Positions 26,906 to 39,539 of a DNA stretch of 64,000 nt are shown in pieces; positions within the stretch are counted from its first letter, which is position 1, and the number at the start of each line of letters is the position of its first letter. Position numbers and translations under genes: made by a program. The notes beneath the pieces were generated by a model, which was not told the origin of the DNA, made no database searches, and worked only from the letters and a program-made list of their open reading frames with translations. Source of the stretch: Oasisia sp. SBJ-2009 (lineage: Eukaryota; Annelida; Polychaeta; Sabellida; Siboglinidae); NCBI GenBank assembly GCA_964017155.1, contig OZ024857.1, positions 44,349,993 through 44,413,992 of the forward strand. Direction: 5' to 3'.

Positions 26906-27299
26906 TTACTTTTTAGCAGACAACAATAGATGCGATTTTTTTAGAAAGTGATGATTGTAGGTGAACAGTGGTAGTAGAGTGTTCAGTGTACATACATGTA
27001 AATCATATATTGATAATGATGACTTTAATACACTGTTAATTTGTATCCCAATGTGTTTGTACTTTTTCTTATACATAGTCCTAAACACAAAATGTATAGA
27101 TTATTTGTTATCATGCTAGTACAATGCTTGCCTGCCTACCTGTGTAGATAACATAAGTGCGCACATTCAAAATTATGCCGACGTGATTTTGTGTGCAACC
27201 TGTTAAAAGCAACCACCTGTCTTTAGCGTCCGTTTTTCGTCCGTTTTCCTCCGGTCGGAGGGGCGGTCGCCCAAGACACGTTTTACGGTATATCTTCAG

Positions 27300-27870
27300 G
27301 AGGGTAACCCTCTAATTTTATGGAAGGGTTGGCTGGTTTTGATGCAACTGGTGATTATTAACGGCGAGACTAAATCAGATTAAAAAAAAGTGAAAACATT
27401 TAAGATCCCCCCCCTCCGTCTTCCCACGTCATGTCCAACTGCGTAACACTTTTTAGAATAATGGAATAAACTCTATACGCTGCTGCCATTCTGCTTGTCA
27501 CGCTGTTTGTGATATACCCAAATCCGTTAATTAAATTAATTAAAATATTCGTCAGGTAAAAGTTAAACGAACAATGACGTATTTTAAATTCGCGTGGTTG
27601 CACCTTCCCATGATATTCATTCCTCGATCCTGATTCTAATTGTACTTCCTAGAGCCTCTTAAGATCTAACTTAGCATAATAAAATAGCATGGCAGATAGT
27701 CTCCTCTCTTTGCTCGGCTTACGTGGCAGCAATATTGCCTCTTGTATTCCTGTGACCTGTCTGCCTGGGTCCAGACTGACTATTATTGCATTCAACATCG
27801 CCTTAAGCAGCGATGATAACGCCTTGTTTGTAGCCGGATGGAAAGGGTCGTAAATGTAATCTTACGTGTA
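27300..27870 (+). repeat. Composite repeat, partial copy 3
   Basis: 27310-27400 resembles 150-255 (GGGTTGGCTGGTTTTG..GCGA.ACTAAATCA) and 27550-27770 resembles 1737-1975 (TACGTGGCAGCAATATTGCC), so the middle is deleted. 27870-28200 has no identifiable feature. Confidence 0.55.
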
Positions 27871-28199
27871 TGTAATCTTGCTACAACACAGACATGAATA
27901 AAAACAGCGGAGAGATAAAATTGGCAGCTCAATGATAGTTTAATCACAGATATTATCATATTAGAAAAAATGACATTAGCCTCAAATGCAAACGTCAAAC
28001 AAATTGAAATACAGTATTTGATGTAATCACTGTTTCAGAAACATGGAATGAGCCAACAACACTTCAACAACATAATCTGCCTGTGTATAATTTCTTCCAG
28101 GTTTATAGAAACATTCAAGAGGTGGTGGGGTTGCCATATATGTCCGAGAAACAAATTATTCACAAAGTACACAAACGAAGTATTTCCCCACACTGACCA

Positions 28200-28870
28200 C
28201 TATAATATTACACACACATGATAGTATGAGATTAATGGGAGTGACTATTGAACATTACTGTAGACAAATGTACAGGCATCTTTGGCAAGGACTACAGTAT
28301 TGTGGTCATTTATCATAACTGTATACCACTTCAGCATAACTCCAAATAAGCGCAAACATTGTGTTTGCTTTTATGTTGCGTTAGTTATGATAATTGATAT
28401 GTCCATATGACATTGATGCAGATTAAACTGTGTTTTGACAGTTATAAGAATTTATATATACAAATGACGGTAGACATAATGTGAACGGCAGTATTGTCGT
28501 ATATTGTATGGCGATACGTATTATTATATTAAACACATAATGTCGCAGCAGTGCAACAAATACTACTGTCACGTTTCAGCTGTTGTAGTTGGGAATGCCT
28601 GGGACAGAACACTTAAAATACAAAAATGGAAATGTTGTATTCATGCATTGTACCGTCCGGTAGATAAGTTCCGGACAGTAGGTAAGTGCGCAAACTCGAT
28701 CCTGGTAAAAAAAATAAACTGGGCCACGTTTAATGCAAGCGCCACCAAACCAACAATTACTCGACCCGACCTCCTGCACTTAGGCGTCGCGATGCTGCCG
28801 ATAACACTGACAGACCTAATTACATCTGTATTATCAGATATTGTTGGCAGCGCACACATAATGTGGCATG
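28200..28870 (-). repeat. Dispersed repeat Y, copy 2 (inverted)
   Basis: Inverted match of 16722-17400. A further diverged copy is split by a LINE at 39540-40290. Confidence 0.65.
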
Positions 28871-29133
28871 AAACCTTCTTGTTCTTCTTTCCGTTCATGC
28901 CCACATTCGTTGTGTTGATTATGCTGGCGTCCTCACGCGCCATACTCACGCGCCAGAGGTCGCTGCGGCTGATCACGTCAGTCCCGACTCTTCTTTACCC
29001 CTGGCAAATCCCTTTCAAAACGTCAGCCAATGACTTCGCCCACGAGGACTCGAGGAGTGTGGTCGGCCTCTGGTTACGCGATACCATATTTTGGGTCACA
29101 CGCTACTCATTTCTTTGGCGTGAGTGGGTCTAA
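28504..29133 (+). other. Longest non-repeat ORF (209 codons), doubtful
   Basis: An uninterrupted plus-strand frame with a hydrophobic centre (ETFLFFFPFMPTFVVLIML) but no recognised domain. It lies largely in repeat Y; the opposite strand is also open (28641-28976), and it is that strand's frame that is partly kept in the copy at 16722-16916. I regard it as a chance ORF or mobile-element remnant, not as a confident gene. Confidence 0.2.
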
Positions 29134-29149
29134 CCTTAACCCTAACCCC

Positions 29150-29559
29150 TAATCAAATGTTAGCCTATCAGTGTGTCGTACGAAAACACGTAGCTAGCGG
29201 AACGAGACAGTCGGAGACCCTATACATAGAAGCCCTTCTGTCCTGGTAGCAGTTCGTCCTGCAGTTCGTCCTGTAACGAGAATCCAAATTTCTCTCATCG
29301 ATTGAGAAATCAAGGTTCAACAATCAACAGGGGCACTTCAGCTGCACTTCAGCTAAGACCTTGGCATTCGCGGGGAGTTTATCTTCTCCACATAATGTAA
29401 AGGTGCCCATATACTTATCATGGATGTGTATGTCTAGATGGTTTTATTGATAAATATACACACATGTTTACGAACAATTTGGCGGACGGTAATCACGCAC
29501 ACACGCACACACGCACACACGCACACACGCCAACACGCACACACACACACGCCAACGCC

Positions 29560-29612
<53 letters not shown>

Positions 29613-29634
29613 ACGCACACGCACACGCACACGC

Positions 29635-29671
<37 letters not shown>

Positions 29672-30620
29672 CGCTTATAAGATTACGAAACAGTTCATAC
29701 AGATCACAGCATTAGACTAATGCATATTCACTGTAGCTAAGGAAAATTTCTAGTGCATTCGTTTTCGTTGATAATACTGCGAGCAACGGCATAGTACATT
29801 TTTATTATTTGGAAGCAGCATGTTGCTTATTTTGTTTCTCAGAATAAAGCAAAAGGTGAATAGGGTTGTATTTCAATGGATGTTTAAATATAATGCTTGC
29901 GCTACCTACTGCTGGATCAGGTTAACATTTGCTTTTCACATCATAACAGTTATCGGCGGCATGGTTCACACGTGGTATTCTTCTTATGACAGCGCGGTAG
30001 TGGTGACAATCTTCGTTCTCCATTCCCGTTGCGTCTTGCAAGAAGGTCGAGACTCTGGTCATGCCCTGTACGATCTTTCCAGTCACAACCAGTGCTTGTT
30101 TGACATGTTGGATTGGAACGAGGGCATAGTAGAAGATTGAATTTTCCATATATAGAAGGGCGCAGTAAAAAGAAATCAGGCTGTGGTTGTCTACCGGCCT
30201 TACGCCATCTTGTTCCGTGTTTCCTCTTCCTGAGAAAGAAACCTAACAGTGTTGCTTTGGAATATTATTTTGAGTTGGATGCGCAACCATTGGTTTGGAA
30301 TCGCGACCAGGAAATCCCGCTCCATCAGTATACATAATTATACAATACTTGTAATGAAAACGAATGGATTCTAACCTAAAGGGACGTAGGCCCAGTCAGG
30401 ACTGTATCATACGTTATATTGCAGGATCGTAGTATGGATGCCTTTGTGAGTGCTTTTGGTATAAAATGGAAAGGTTTCATTGGATTGACATTATTTGGGG
30501 GGATGGTTTGCGATCTTTCCAATTTATTTCAGGTGTCGCACTGATCCTTTGATGTCGCATAACGTGACATGGGAAAACGGACGCTGGGATGCCGTTAGAT
30601 ATGTTTTCCCGAAATTACTT
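29150..30620 (+). repeat. TATA/first-exon cassette repeat, copy 2
   Basis: Matches 19680-19920 and 21010-21870. The TATA box has become TATACATA (29221-29228) and the donor equivalent reads GCG|GGGAGT (29373), so the signals are decayed. The middle section is replaced by (CA)n-rich DNA (29494-29669) with ACGC variants. Confidence 0.65.
29494..29669. repeat. (CA)n/(CACG)n microsatellite
   Basis: About 176 bp of ACACGC and CACA units. Long reading frames on both strands are artefacts. Confidence 0.96.
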
Positions 30621-30634
30621 CCCGCAATTAGGAC

Positions 30635-30850
30635 CCTATGATGACCGGAGAGTTGAGTCGTAATCATCACAGAACGATGATTTATTGGTGCATTTCAAAG
30701 ACTCACAGCAACTGCAATCTTAAACAAAAAATCAGCTTGTCATATAAACCGACGCCGGTGATGAAAATAACCTACCTTTAATACGTTGTATTGTAGCCGG
30801 ATTCATGAGCATTCATAGCCGGGTAAATTACCCTGGTCCCGGCTGTGAAA
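30635..30850 (+). repeat. Dispersed repeat pair member (with 13030-13330)
   Basis: See 13030-13330 for shared landmarks. 30850-31200 contains nothing further that I recognise. Confidence 0.6.
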
Positions 30851-31204
30851 ATCATAAGCTAACCGAGTTTACCAACGTTACGCTCTGCTCTGTTTAGAGT
30901 TATTAAATTATCAATGACGACATGACAGCTGTAAAATGGTGACCGTTGTATTAGGCCCTAATGCTATTTAGTCAAAGTTTATGTTGTAAGGAAGACGCAA
31001 ACTGTTTACCAAGTAATATTGAATATTGTAGAGAGTAACGCCTGGCCTTATAATCCGGAATCATTTAGAAGCTGAGTAACAAAATAGAAATTTAACAATA
31101 ATATATGTAACAAGATTGAACAAGATTGTCACCTAGAAAATCAACTCTAGATGGCATGTGGACGAGGAAGCCCTTTCGCTTATCGAGAGTCCATCCTATC
31201 TATC

Positions 31205-32290
31205 TAAATGTAACTCGCCCTTCTTAGGTACATGTCGATTTTATTTTTAAACATATTAACACTACTAGCACCTACACAATCAGCTGGTAATCGGTTCCAT
31301 TCATTTACTGTTCATTGTGAAAATGAGACTTTTCTAATATTTATTCTACTCTGTTTCTTTGCTAGTGTAACTCCATGTCCTCTAGTCCTTCTCCCTTCCT
31401 TAACCGAGAAAAAATATTTCTGTCAATATTGTGATACCCATTCAATATTTTAAACACTTGTATCTGATCTCCTCTCAATCTCCTGGTTTCTAGTGTTGTT
31501 AAACCACATTCTTTCAGAAGCATTTCGTAATTAATATTCCTGAGTTTTGGTATCATTTTGGTTGCTCTCCTTAGTACTCTTTCTAGCATATCAATATCGT
31601 TCTTGCCATATGGCCTCCATGTTTGTATACAATATTCTAAATGAGGCCTAACTATTGTTTTGTACAGCGGTATTATTAGTTCTTTTTCCTTGTAGCGTAC
31701 AATTACGCCTAATTAATCCAATATTTTTTCCCTTCGCTGCTGCAATTCCACACTGCTCTGATACATTCACATCAACACTAATAGTTAACCCTAAGTCCTT
31801 TTCCTTTACGGTAGTATCTAATACAGTTCCACCAATTGTATATTGTAGGCCTTCATTCCCATGTCCTGTGTGGAGACATACTTCCCAACATTAAACAGCA
31901 TTTGCCTCTTCTCAGAACATTCGCTCAAATAATTCAGATCGTCTTGTAATTGTTGTCTATCTACATCATTTACTAAACACTTTTGTATCGTCCGCAAACT
32001 TCAACACCTTGCTTGCATCATCCAAATCACTCATATACATTAAGAATAAAGTAGGTCCCAATACTGATCCCTGCTGTACTTCACTCACAACCGATTTCCA
32101 GTTTCTCCCATCAACTACTACTCATTGTCTTCTATCAATAAGCCATTTTTCTATCCAGTTAATCATACCATTTCCTATGCCATGAGCCTTTAGCATAAGT
32201 AGTAATCTTTGATGTGGCACTTTGTCAAAGGTTTTTTTAATCTAAGTAGATTATATCCAATGGTGATCCCTCATCTCCCACTTTGTGCCA
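31205..32290 (-). pseudogene. CR1/L2-like LINE reverse transcriptase, 5'-truncated
   Basis: Reading the minus strand from 32290 down, the recognisable blocks are, in order: YLD..KTFDKVPHQRLLL, INWIEKWLIDRRQ, VQQGSVLGPTLFLMYMSDL, FADDTKVF with the catalytic Asp pair, MLFNVGK, RPHLEYCIQTWRPYGKNDI, LERVLRRATKMIP, LTTLETRRLRGD and NEWNRLPADC near the C terminus. Several in-frame stops and frameshifts separate them, so it is dead. The order and spacing fit palm, thumb and C-terminal tail of a CR1/L2-type ORF2. The apurinic endonuclease and RT fingers are missing. The copy at 15344-15485 comes from a closely related element. Confidence 0.88.
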
Positions 32291-32395
32291 TCTTCCAGAA
32301 AACATAATATTATATTTGTTAAGCATGACCGCGCCTTTTCTCATTAAGAAAAATTGCACTTAAGGAAAACTCATCCTTAAACTGAATCGGACGGA

Positions 32396-32612
32396 AAATG
32401 TTAAAGTTGCATTCTGACTTCCGCCATGTTTAAAATACAATTTCCCAGTAAACCAGCATTCCCCATACAATATATATTGTTTTCCTCAACTACCTATCAA
32501 CTTATTTTCACATAATATGCCATTTTAAGATAAAAAGCAGCACAAGACGACAAATTATTCCGGTGAGCCTCACCAGTTAGAATTCTCTGATTGGTTTAGA
32601 CCTCGATGAAGG
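32396..32612 (+). repeat. Inverted-repeat arm, left (pairs with 35655-35850)
   Basis: Runs from AATGTTAAAGTTGC..TCTGAC..CCGCCATGTTTAAAA through GGTGAGCCTCACC to TGATTGGTTTAGAC; 35655-35850 is its imperfect complement. The arms lie about 3 kb apart. Confidence 0.65.
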
Positions 32613-34950
32613 GAATTCCAGTGAAAAGCGCTGTCAGGAAACCACACTAGGGCCACTCTAAAAGGCGGATCACAATTGGCAGACCGCACGGAAATGACAT
32701 AACACATTCACAAAGATGCCACCGCTCGATACGCTCCATATTTACGGCATGTCCAGTTGCCCACATACAAACTATCGCTGGTTACGCGCCTGTGCGGTCA
32801 ATGGCTAATTGAGGATGATTTAAATAACTAGGGTATTGTTGCCTAGTGGCGCCTCTAGCGACTAACGTGGATATGTGGAACCGCCTTTTAGTTTGTCCCA
32901 TCGTTTACTTACGTTGACCGAAGAGTTCCGATGGTAAAAATAGATCGACTTTTGGGAAACTCCAGAGCCGTTGTTTGTTGCAAACTTATATTTGATCAAA
33001 TAACGCATAAAACCACAAAGTGAGACATGTGGTAGGAAGTATACTAATAAGCAAATATCGGTCATGGTGTACATTGACTTTTCTAAAATGTGTTAAAAAG
33101 GGGAAATTATGTCAGAATGCAACTTTAAGAGAACTTTCAAAAACGCGTTTCATTAAAATGATGCTTACAGGAATCATAAGCTATGGAACACTTTCAAAAT
33201 GGGTTTGAGAATACGCGTCACCGATCATTTATCAACAACGTATCATTTGTTTTACTCGCTGCGCGAATATTTAAAACGCAATCGTAAAAAAACGGCCGAT
33301 GTATTATTGAGGAAAGTATTTCGGTGTCACATACTGTAACATTCAGCGGGAGCGTCGCTGTTGGAAGATTTCCAGTTTACACAATTGCAGAGACCGCCAA
33401 AATATATAACTGAAATTCTGTCGTCGAGTATACTAATACGAAGGTAACGGTGTACAGTTCAAATTATATACAGCTTAAACTTGCTCAAAAAACGATTAAT
33501 ATACATATTAATAACCTTGGGCTTGACCTTCGCAAAACCATAAACTGCACTGCAAATGTCAACGACAACGGGTTTAGATGCTAATGACAGGTTATAATTT
33601 AGCATACTTCTAATCGCTAACGTTTTGAAGACTTATTTGGCTGTGGATAACTGGATATTTGCATGAAATTGGACTTCATTTAAAATGCCAGTTAGTAAAT
33701 TGTTTTAAAGTGTGGTATAGCGTACTCTTAGAGTTAGAAATGTGCTTTCATATTATATGCATTTTGGTTGGAACCAGGAATCAGGATGAAATATAAATGA
33801 AACGCAATTTTTCATGTTGGTCCTTCCGTCGTAACGTAAGGTGGACCGTCGATTTTATGCATCAATATCGGTGTTAAGAGCACTTAAAACTGTTAGTAAA
33901 AATTACCGATGGCCAGCTTTGGCTGTCAGTGTTTTTTTTGATCTTTTGTAGTGCAAAACCCCTACTGGGGCATCACGCACTAGTAAGAACTGATGAGTAC
34001 ACTACAGGTTACACATTTGCCCCTTGGCCTTGTGTGGGATCTTTTACTTCCCCTGGTATAGACACCATATAGAATGGACCACCGGCTTTTAGAGTCTCTT
34101 CCGAAAGACACAGGCAAATGTGGGGTGAACGAAATTGCCTAGGTTTCGTAACGTCGGCAGGTGGAATTGAAAGTCAGGCTGAAAGGTATTTCTGCCCTGC
34201 CAGTGCAGAAATAGGGCAGAAAGTATTTCTGCCCGGCAGAAATGAAACTAAAACATGTCACCGATAGCATTTTATAGAATATGTTGCAGTCTCTTTTTAC
34301 TAGTTTATATAACCAGGGGTTCTAAAAATGTTTGCATAGTGATGATTTAACAGCCATAAAGACTTCCCCTCAAGGAGCATACTTTCCCGGTCAGAAACCT
34401 CTATCCACAATTAGAGGCAAAGGCTATAATCTATTGTTTGTTAAATTAAGCCAGCAGCACCATAACAGAATGCCTATGCTGTCCTAATGCTAATGACTGC
34501 TAGGATTCTATGAAGAAATGTGACAACTCAATTCAAGACAGCCTGGACATCATTGTAGCCTGGTGCCAGTTTCGAGCCTGACTAAAAACCTGTGGTCACT
34601 ACCAGGTGCTAATTCAACCAAATGGCTCTGTGTAAACAAAGGTTGTGGTCACTGTCAGAGGCCAGAAGGACACCTTTTGCAGAGTGTATTTTTCAGTAAT
34701 TAGCACTGTTGGGTAAAATACATTGAAGTTGGTATCAATGGGTATGTTGAAGGTTGAAAACAATCGATGTGGTGAAAGGTGATTTGCAGTGTATATAACC
34801 AGTTTTGGTAGAGAGGAATATCGATATTGATTTTAATTTATTAAAATTTTGGGAATTTCTTAAGAAAGTAGGATAGAACGGTACTTCTGCCGCCCAGTTA
34901 GAAAATATGTAGCAAAAAGAACACAACGGTATACATTAATGGCATAACGT
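32613..34950. other. Unassigned non-coding sequence
   Basis: No gene, RNA or mobile element that I can support. The 33930-34250 stretch, with two GGGCAGAAA..TATTTCTGCCC inverted bits near 34185-34235, looks repeat-like but has no second copy here. Confidence 0.45.
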
Positions 34951-34952
34951 AA

Positions 34953-35100
34953 AAGTAAGTTCTTATATAGCGCAGTATCCAGTCCTCAGGACTACTCAAA
35001 GCACTGAACAATACTTCACTGGCAGACCTGATCAATCAAGTGCTATCTCAACTTCTCTGAGAAGCAGCCAACCAAACAGCAAGTATTGTGCAGAGGCTTC
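34953..35100 (-). mobile_element. SINE 3' part (inverted)
   Basis: Complement contains GAGAAGCCTCTGC, CTTCTCAGAGAAGTTGAGAT, CAGGTCTGCCAGTGAAGTA, GTGCTTTGAGTAGTCCTGAGG and GCGCTATATAAGAACTTAC, matching the 3' half of the SINE at 360-693. Confidence 0.75.
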
Positions 35101-35108
35101 TCGTACAA

Positions 35109-35290
<182 letters not shown>

Positions 35291-35296
<6 letters not shown>

Positions 35297-35346
35297 ATTG
35301 TTTCTATATTATATATATATATATATAATATAGAAACAATACAATA
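35291..35346. repeat. Perfect 56-bp palindrome
   Basis: TATTGTATTGTTTCTATATT, a TA-rich centre, and its exact complement ending CAATACAATA. It can form a cruciform. Half-copies of the same arm occur at 35214-35240, in the order expected from expansion between two TA tracts. Confidence 0.9.
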
Positions 35347-35654
35347 CGATAACCATTTGTTCTACAATGTTTGCACACTGATGATATTAAAATCACAGTA
35401 ATATCTGAGAACAAAGCCGCCATCTTGGTCAATACTGACGGTCTGTCGTCGGCCCTCGACGTTCCGGCGCTCATAGCTATACCTATATTCAATATATTAT
35501 GTCTTCATACTTGAAGATGAGTTACATTATAGCAATATTAAACTACACATAAAGTATCAATTTCACCCGAAGCGTATAGATGTTTAAAGTCCGCTGCAAC
35601 CCGTTCCGGGGCCAGATCCGGGGGTAGCGGAATATATACATACGCCCTTTTTCA

Positions 35655-35850
35655 TTGTCTAACCGATCAGTGATTTTTTTTATCAGCGAGGCTCGCCAGA
35701 TAATTGTTTCGTCTTTTGCACCTTTTTTATCTTAAAATGGCAATGGTGAAAATAAGTTGCTAGGTAGTTGAGGAAGACAATATATAGTGTATGGGGAATG
35801 CTGGTTCACTGGAAATTTTAATTTTAAACATGGCGGATGTCAGAAAGCAA
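35655..35850 (-). repeat. Inverted-repeat arm, right
   Basis: Partner of 32396-32612. 35850-36585 beyond it holds nothing I can identify. Confidence 0.65.
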
Positions 35851-36586
35851 CTTTAAAATGACTGACAGTTGAAGACGGCGTCTAAAGTAACCGACCAGGG
35901 TTACTTAAAATAAATTACAACGATCTACACCTCGTAACACCTTAACTGTTAGCGTCCATTTTATAATGAATAATGCCACACAGTCTCAACTAGAAGTGCA
36001 ATGCGCTGGAATGCTTGGTCGCTGCGCTTGCGCCCAGCCACAAACCAGAGCGCTATTTGGTTCTCAAAATGTGTCTGCCTTTAATCGATCGTCCACGCAC
36101 CGTGACGTGGCGCTACTATCTGATCATCACCTGATTTAAGTAGTCCGAAGTTCGCCAAATGTCGATTGTCGATCTCCCGGCTGCATTTTTGGTTCCTTTA
36201 CAAATTAAACATTCAACAACATCAAGGAAGTCGTTTGCATATAATCTGGACAACCACTCGTCATTTGTAGATTGCTATAATTGTTATAATTTATATATTG
36301 TTGTTGCAGGTTTGAGTCCTATATTAAAGCAGCGATGATCACTAAAACTACTTAACGTATGATTAATTCTAAAATTAAATTACCGCGACATGCCTCAAGA
36401 GTACCTCGCGTTTTCATGAGCAGACGTTGATATGTGTCACTGGAAGGGTGTGTGGTGGCGAATGAGACAAATGCTTACCTACAATAAAAGAATTCCCGGG
36501 AGTTTTCCGTTTGCATTGTTTTGAAATTCGCTGACTGTAGCTCAGAATATAATAAGCAACATTTTGTTTCAGATCTCTGTGTGTTC

Positions 36587-36932
36587 GACCGACCGACCGA
36601 CCGACCGACCGACCGACCGACCGACCGACCGACCGACCGACCGACCGACCGACCGACCGACCGACCGACCGACCGACCGACCGACCGACCGACCGACCGA
36701 CCGACCGACCGACCGACCGACCGACCGACCGACCGACCGACCGACCGACCGACCGACCGACCGACCGACCGACCGACCGACCGACCGACCGACCGACCGA
36801 CCGACCGACCGACCGACCGACCGACCGACCGACCCCGACCGACCGACCGACCGACCGACCGACCGACCGACCGACCGACCGACCGACCGACCGACCGACC
36901 GACCGACCGACCGACCGACCGACCGACCGACC
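36587..36932. repeat. (GACC)n tetranucleotide array, 346 bp
   Basis: About 86 units of GACC with a single CC insertion near 36834. Apparent PTDR and GRSV reading frames on both strands come from the repeat and are not proteins. Confidence 0.99.
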
Positions 36933-37125
36933 AGCGCGCCCGACGTGTAATACATGCATAATTTCAGATGTCCATATTACATGTCCATATTACATCATTT
37001 TTTCTGCTCCCGCGGAATAAAAGAGTACACGGTTCGCTGTTGCAAGTCGGTGTCCCTCGGTCTCTGTTTATCTCCCTCCGTCTCTTCCTCCCTCCCTCGT
37101 TTCCTCGTTTCCTCCTTCCCTCGTT

Positions 37126-37643
37126 CCCTCCCTCCCTCCCTCCCTCCCTCCCTCCCTCCCTCCCTCCCTCCCTCCCTCCCTCCCTCCCTCCCTCCTCCCT
37201 CCCTCCCTCCCTCCCTCCCTCCCTCCCTCCCTCCCTCCCTCCCTCCCTCCCTCCCTCCCTCCCTCCCTCCCTCCCTCCCTCCCTCCCTCCCTCCCTCCCT
37301 CCCTCCCTCCCTCCCTCCCTCCCTCCCTCCCTCCCTCCCTCCCTCCCTCCCTCCCTCCCTCCCTCCCTCCCTCCCTCCCTCCCTCCCTCCCTCCCTCCCT
37401 CCCTCCCTCCCTCCCTCCCTCCCTCCCTCCCTCCCTCCCTCCCTCCCTCCCTCCCCCCTCCCTCCCCCCTCCCTCCCCCCTCCCTCCCTCCCCCCTCCCT
37501 CCCCCCTCCCTCCCTCCCTCCCTCCCTCCCTCCCTCCCTCCCTCCCTCCCTCCCTGCCTCCCTCCCTCCCTCCCTCCCTCCCTCCCTCCCTCCCTCCCTC
37601 CCTCCCTCCCTCCCTCCCTCCCTCCCTCCCTCCCTCCCTCCCT
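37126..37643. repeat. (CCCT)n polypyrimidine array, 518 bp
   Basis: About 129 tetranucleotides, with CCCCCC variants at 37452-37507 and one G at about 37556. The minus strand is (GGGA)n, a long polypurine tract with G-quadruplex and triplex potential. PPSLPPS and GREGG reading frames are artefacts. Confidence 0.99.
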
Positions 37644-38139
37644 ATATCCAGTGCGCTTAACATAAGACGTGTATGTGAAAATAAGGCAAAATTAACTACA
37701 TAAATCCCCAAATTAATTAGCTTAGTAAAAATAATAAAAGCGTGATTAAGTTGAAATGCATATAAATTAATTACTCAGTTAATTAAGTAAACTAATAAAA
37801 ATGTAATCAATTACTTCATAATGCTTCCATGAATATAAGTAATGTAAACAGTAATAAAAAGGTGCGTATTTAGTTATGGAAGGCACATTTTAGAAGTGAC
37901 AGTAGTTGGCAGACAATTCCATACTGCTGCGGCAGCGTGAACGAATATTCGCCGACTTTTGTTCGTGATCTGTGTACCACAAGGCTATTACATTCCAAAC
38001 CGTGTTCGATATGACAAACATAGTTGCCATTTCATGTATACGACATTTTACATAACACACCAGAACCCTAATCAAATGTTAGCCTATCGGTGAGTCGTAC
38101 GAAGTGACGTAACTAGCGGAACGAGACAGTCGGAGACCC

Positions 38140-38147
38140 TATAAATA
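38140..38147 (+). promoter_or_regulatory. TATA box in cassette copy 3
   Basis: TATAAATA in GACCCTATAAATAGAAGCCC, about 100 bp upstream of an ATG. Same context as 19747-19754. Confidence 0.55.
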
Positions 38148-38241
38148 GAAGCCCTTCTGTCCAGTTAGTAATTCCTCCTGCAGTTCGTCCTGCAACGAGA
38201 ATCCAAATTTCTTTCATCGATTGAGAAATCAAGGTCCGACA

Positions 38242-38283
38242 ATGAACACGGTCCGCACTTCAGCTAAGAACTTGGCATTCGCG
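38242..38283 (+). CDS. Possible short first coding exon of cassette copy 3
   Basis: The ATG opens MNTVRTSAKNLAFA and ends GCG at a strong donor GTGAGT (38284). An acceptor-like TATTTTATTGCAG ends at 38737; joining there in phase 0 gives only 14 more codons before TAA (38777-38779). The nucleotide sequence is well kept between copies 1 and 3, including the donor, but copy 1 has lost the ATG and copy 2 the donor. It could be the start of a real gene, an untranslated leader, or an element's internal promoter. Product unknown. Confidence 0.3.
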
Positions 38284-39539
38284 GTGAGTTTATATTCTCC
38301 ACATAATGTACTGGTGCGCATATACTTATACTTATGGATGTGTATGTCTATAATGTTTTATAATACTGTGAGCATCGACGTAGTAATTTATTATTATTTG
38401 AAAACAACGTGTTGATTCGTTAGACAACCAGTTTCATTATGTAAGTGTTCTGTCGGCGAGACATTCCCGCACCAGTGAGGCTGCGGGAAGTCGCTGTTGT
38501 AGTTTGAGCAACGACGGCAGCTTTTCACGATTTAACATCGACTGGCTTTAAAATCATATATAGGCCCTTCGAAGGGTCGGCGCAGTATTGTCCGATTGGG
38601 TTGCGTACAATAGTTATTTTGTGTATCATATCGATGGTGTCCTTGTCACATGCGCGGGTTCGCCTGCGTACATGCGTGTGAGGTGGTGTAGAGGGCACCT
38701 ATGACAAATAAGAACTACTTGACTTATTTTATTGCAGAGTCGTTATCAAATTTCGTGCATAGTTCGAATTTTCTTTTAAAGACGCAACAAAGTCCATGGC
38801 TGTTATATCGGCAGATTGTGGTGTAGAGAGGCCGCTTGGAAGGACGATTGGAAAGGAGTCAACCGTTGTGGTTCCAAGACTGTCACATTCTGTGTGGTAC
38901 TGTGAAGGAATCGTTAAAAGTAGTACTATGGATAGTTTCAGTATCTACGCAGTTTGCAGGTCCAGGATGTGATCACGGAACCCTTTGGTACATAGGACAC
39001 ATATTAATTGGCAACAAGGCAGGTTTTATTTGTCAGTCATGAATGTCGCTACAGGGTAACATGGACGGGGTCATAGGTGCCGTGAATCCGTCGGTCAACC
39101 GTTTGGCCGCCTGGCATCCAACCTTCATCGGACCGCCGGCCATGTGCGGGCCGCTATATTGTTTCTCAGAATAAAGCAAAAGGTGAATCGGGTTGATTTT
39201 CAATGGATGTCTAAGTATAATGCTTGCGCACGATAACATTTGCTTTTCACATCATACAAATTATCGGCGGCATGGTTCACATGTATTCTTATTCTGGCAA
39301 AATTCGCCATGCTTAGGTCTTGGAATAATATTCAGATATGTCCACTGCAACGGTAATTGTTAATGGTATTCCAACAAATTGGTATCGTAACATATATATG
39401 ATAATAATTAAAACGTAAAGTTCACTAAATCGAAAATGTAATGCACGGTTGACTAGGCTTGCATGCTTATACAGCGTAATCAACTTATTCAGAATTTGAA
39501 TCGGAGCATATAATATGAAACAGTGTCTTGCGTTCAGAT

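Larger units (their letters stand above)
37925..39310 (+). repeat. TATA/first-exon cassette repeat, copy 3
   Basis: Best preserved copy: TATA box, ATG, splice donor and acceptor-like site all present. Homologous to 19534-21200 through most of its length. Confidence 0.7.

Noticed and set aside
29134..29152. Interstitial telomere (CCTTAACCCTAACCCC)
   Set aside because: Barely two imperfect units, probably chance.
36414..37711. Long ORFs rich in PTDR, GRSV, PPSLPPS or GREGG on both strands
   Set aside because: They are translations of (GACC)n and (CCCT)n; tetranucleotide repeats stay open in several frames at once.
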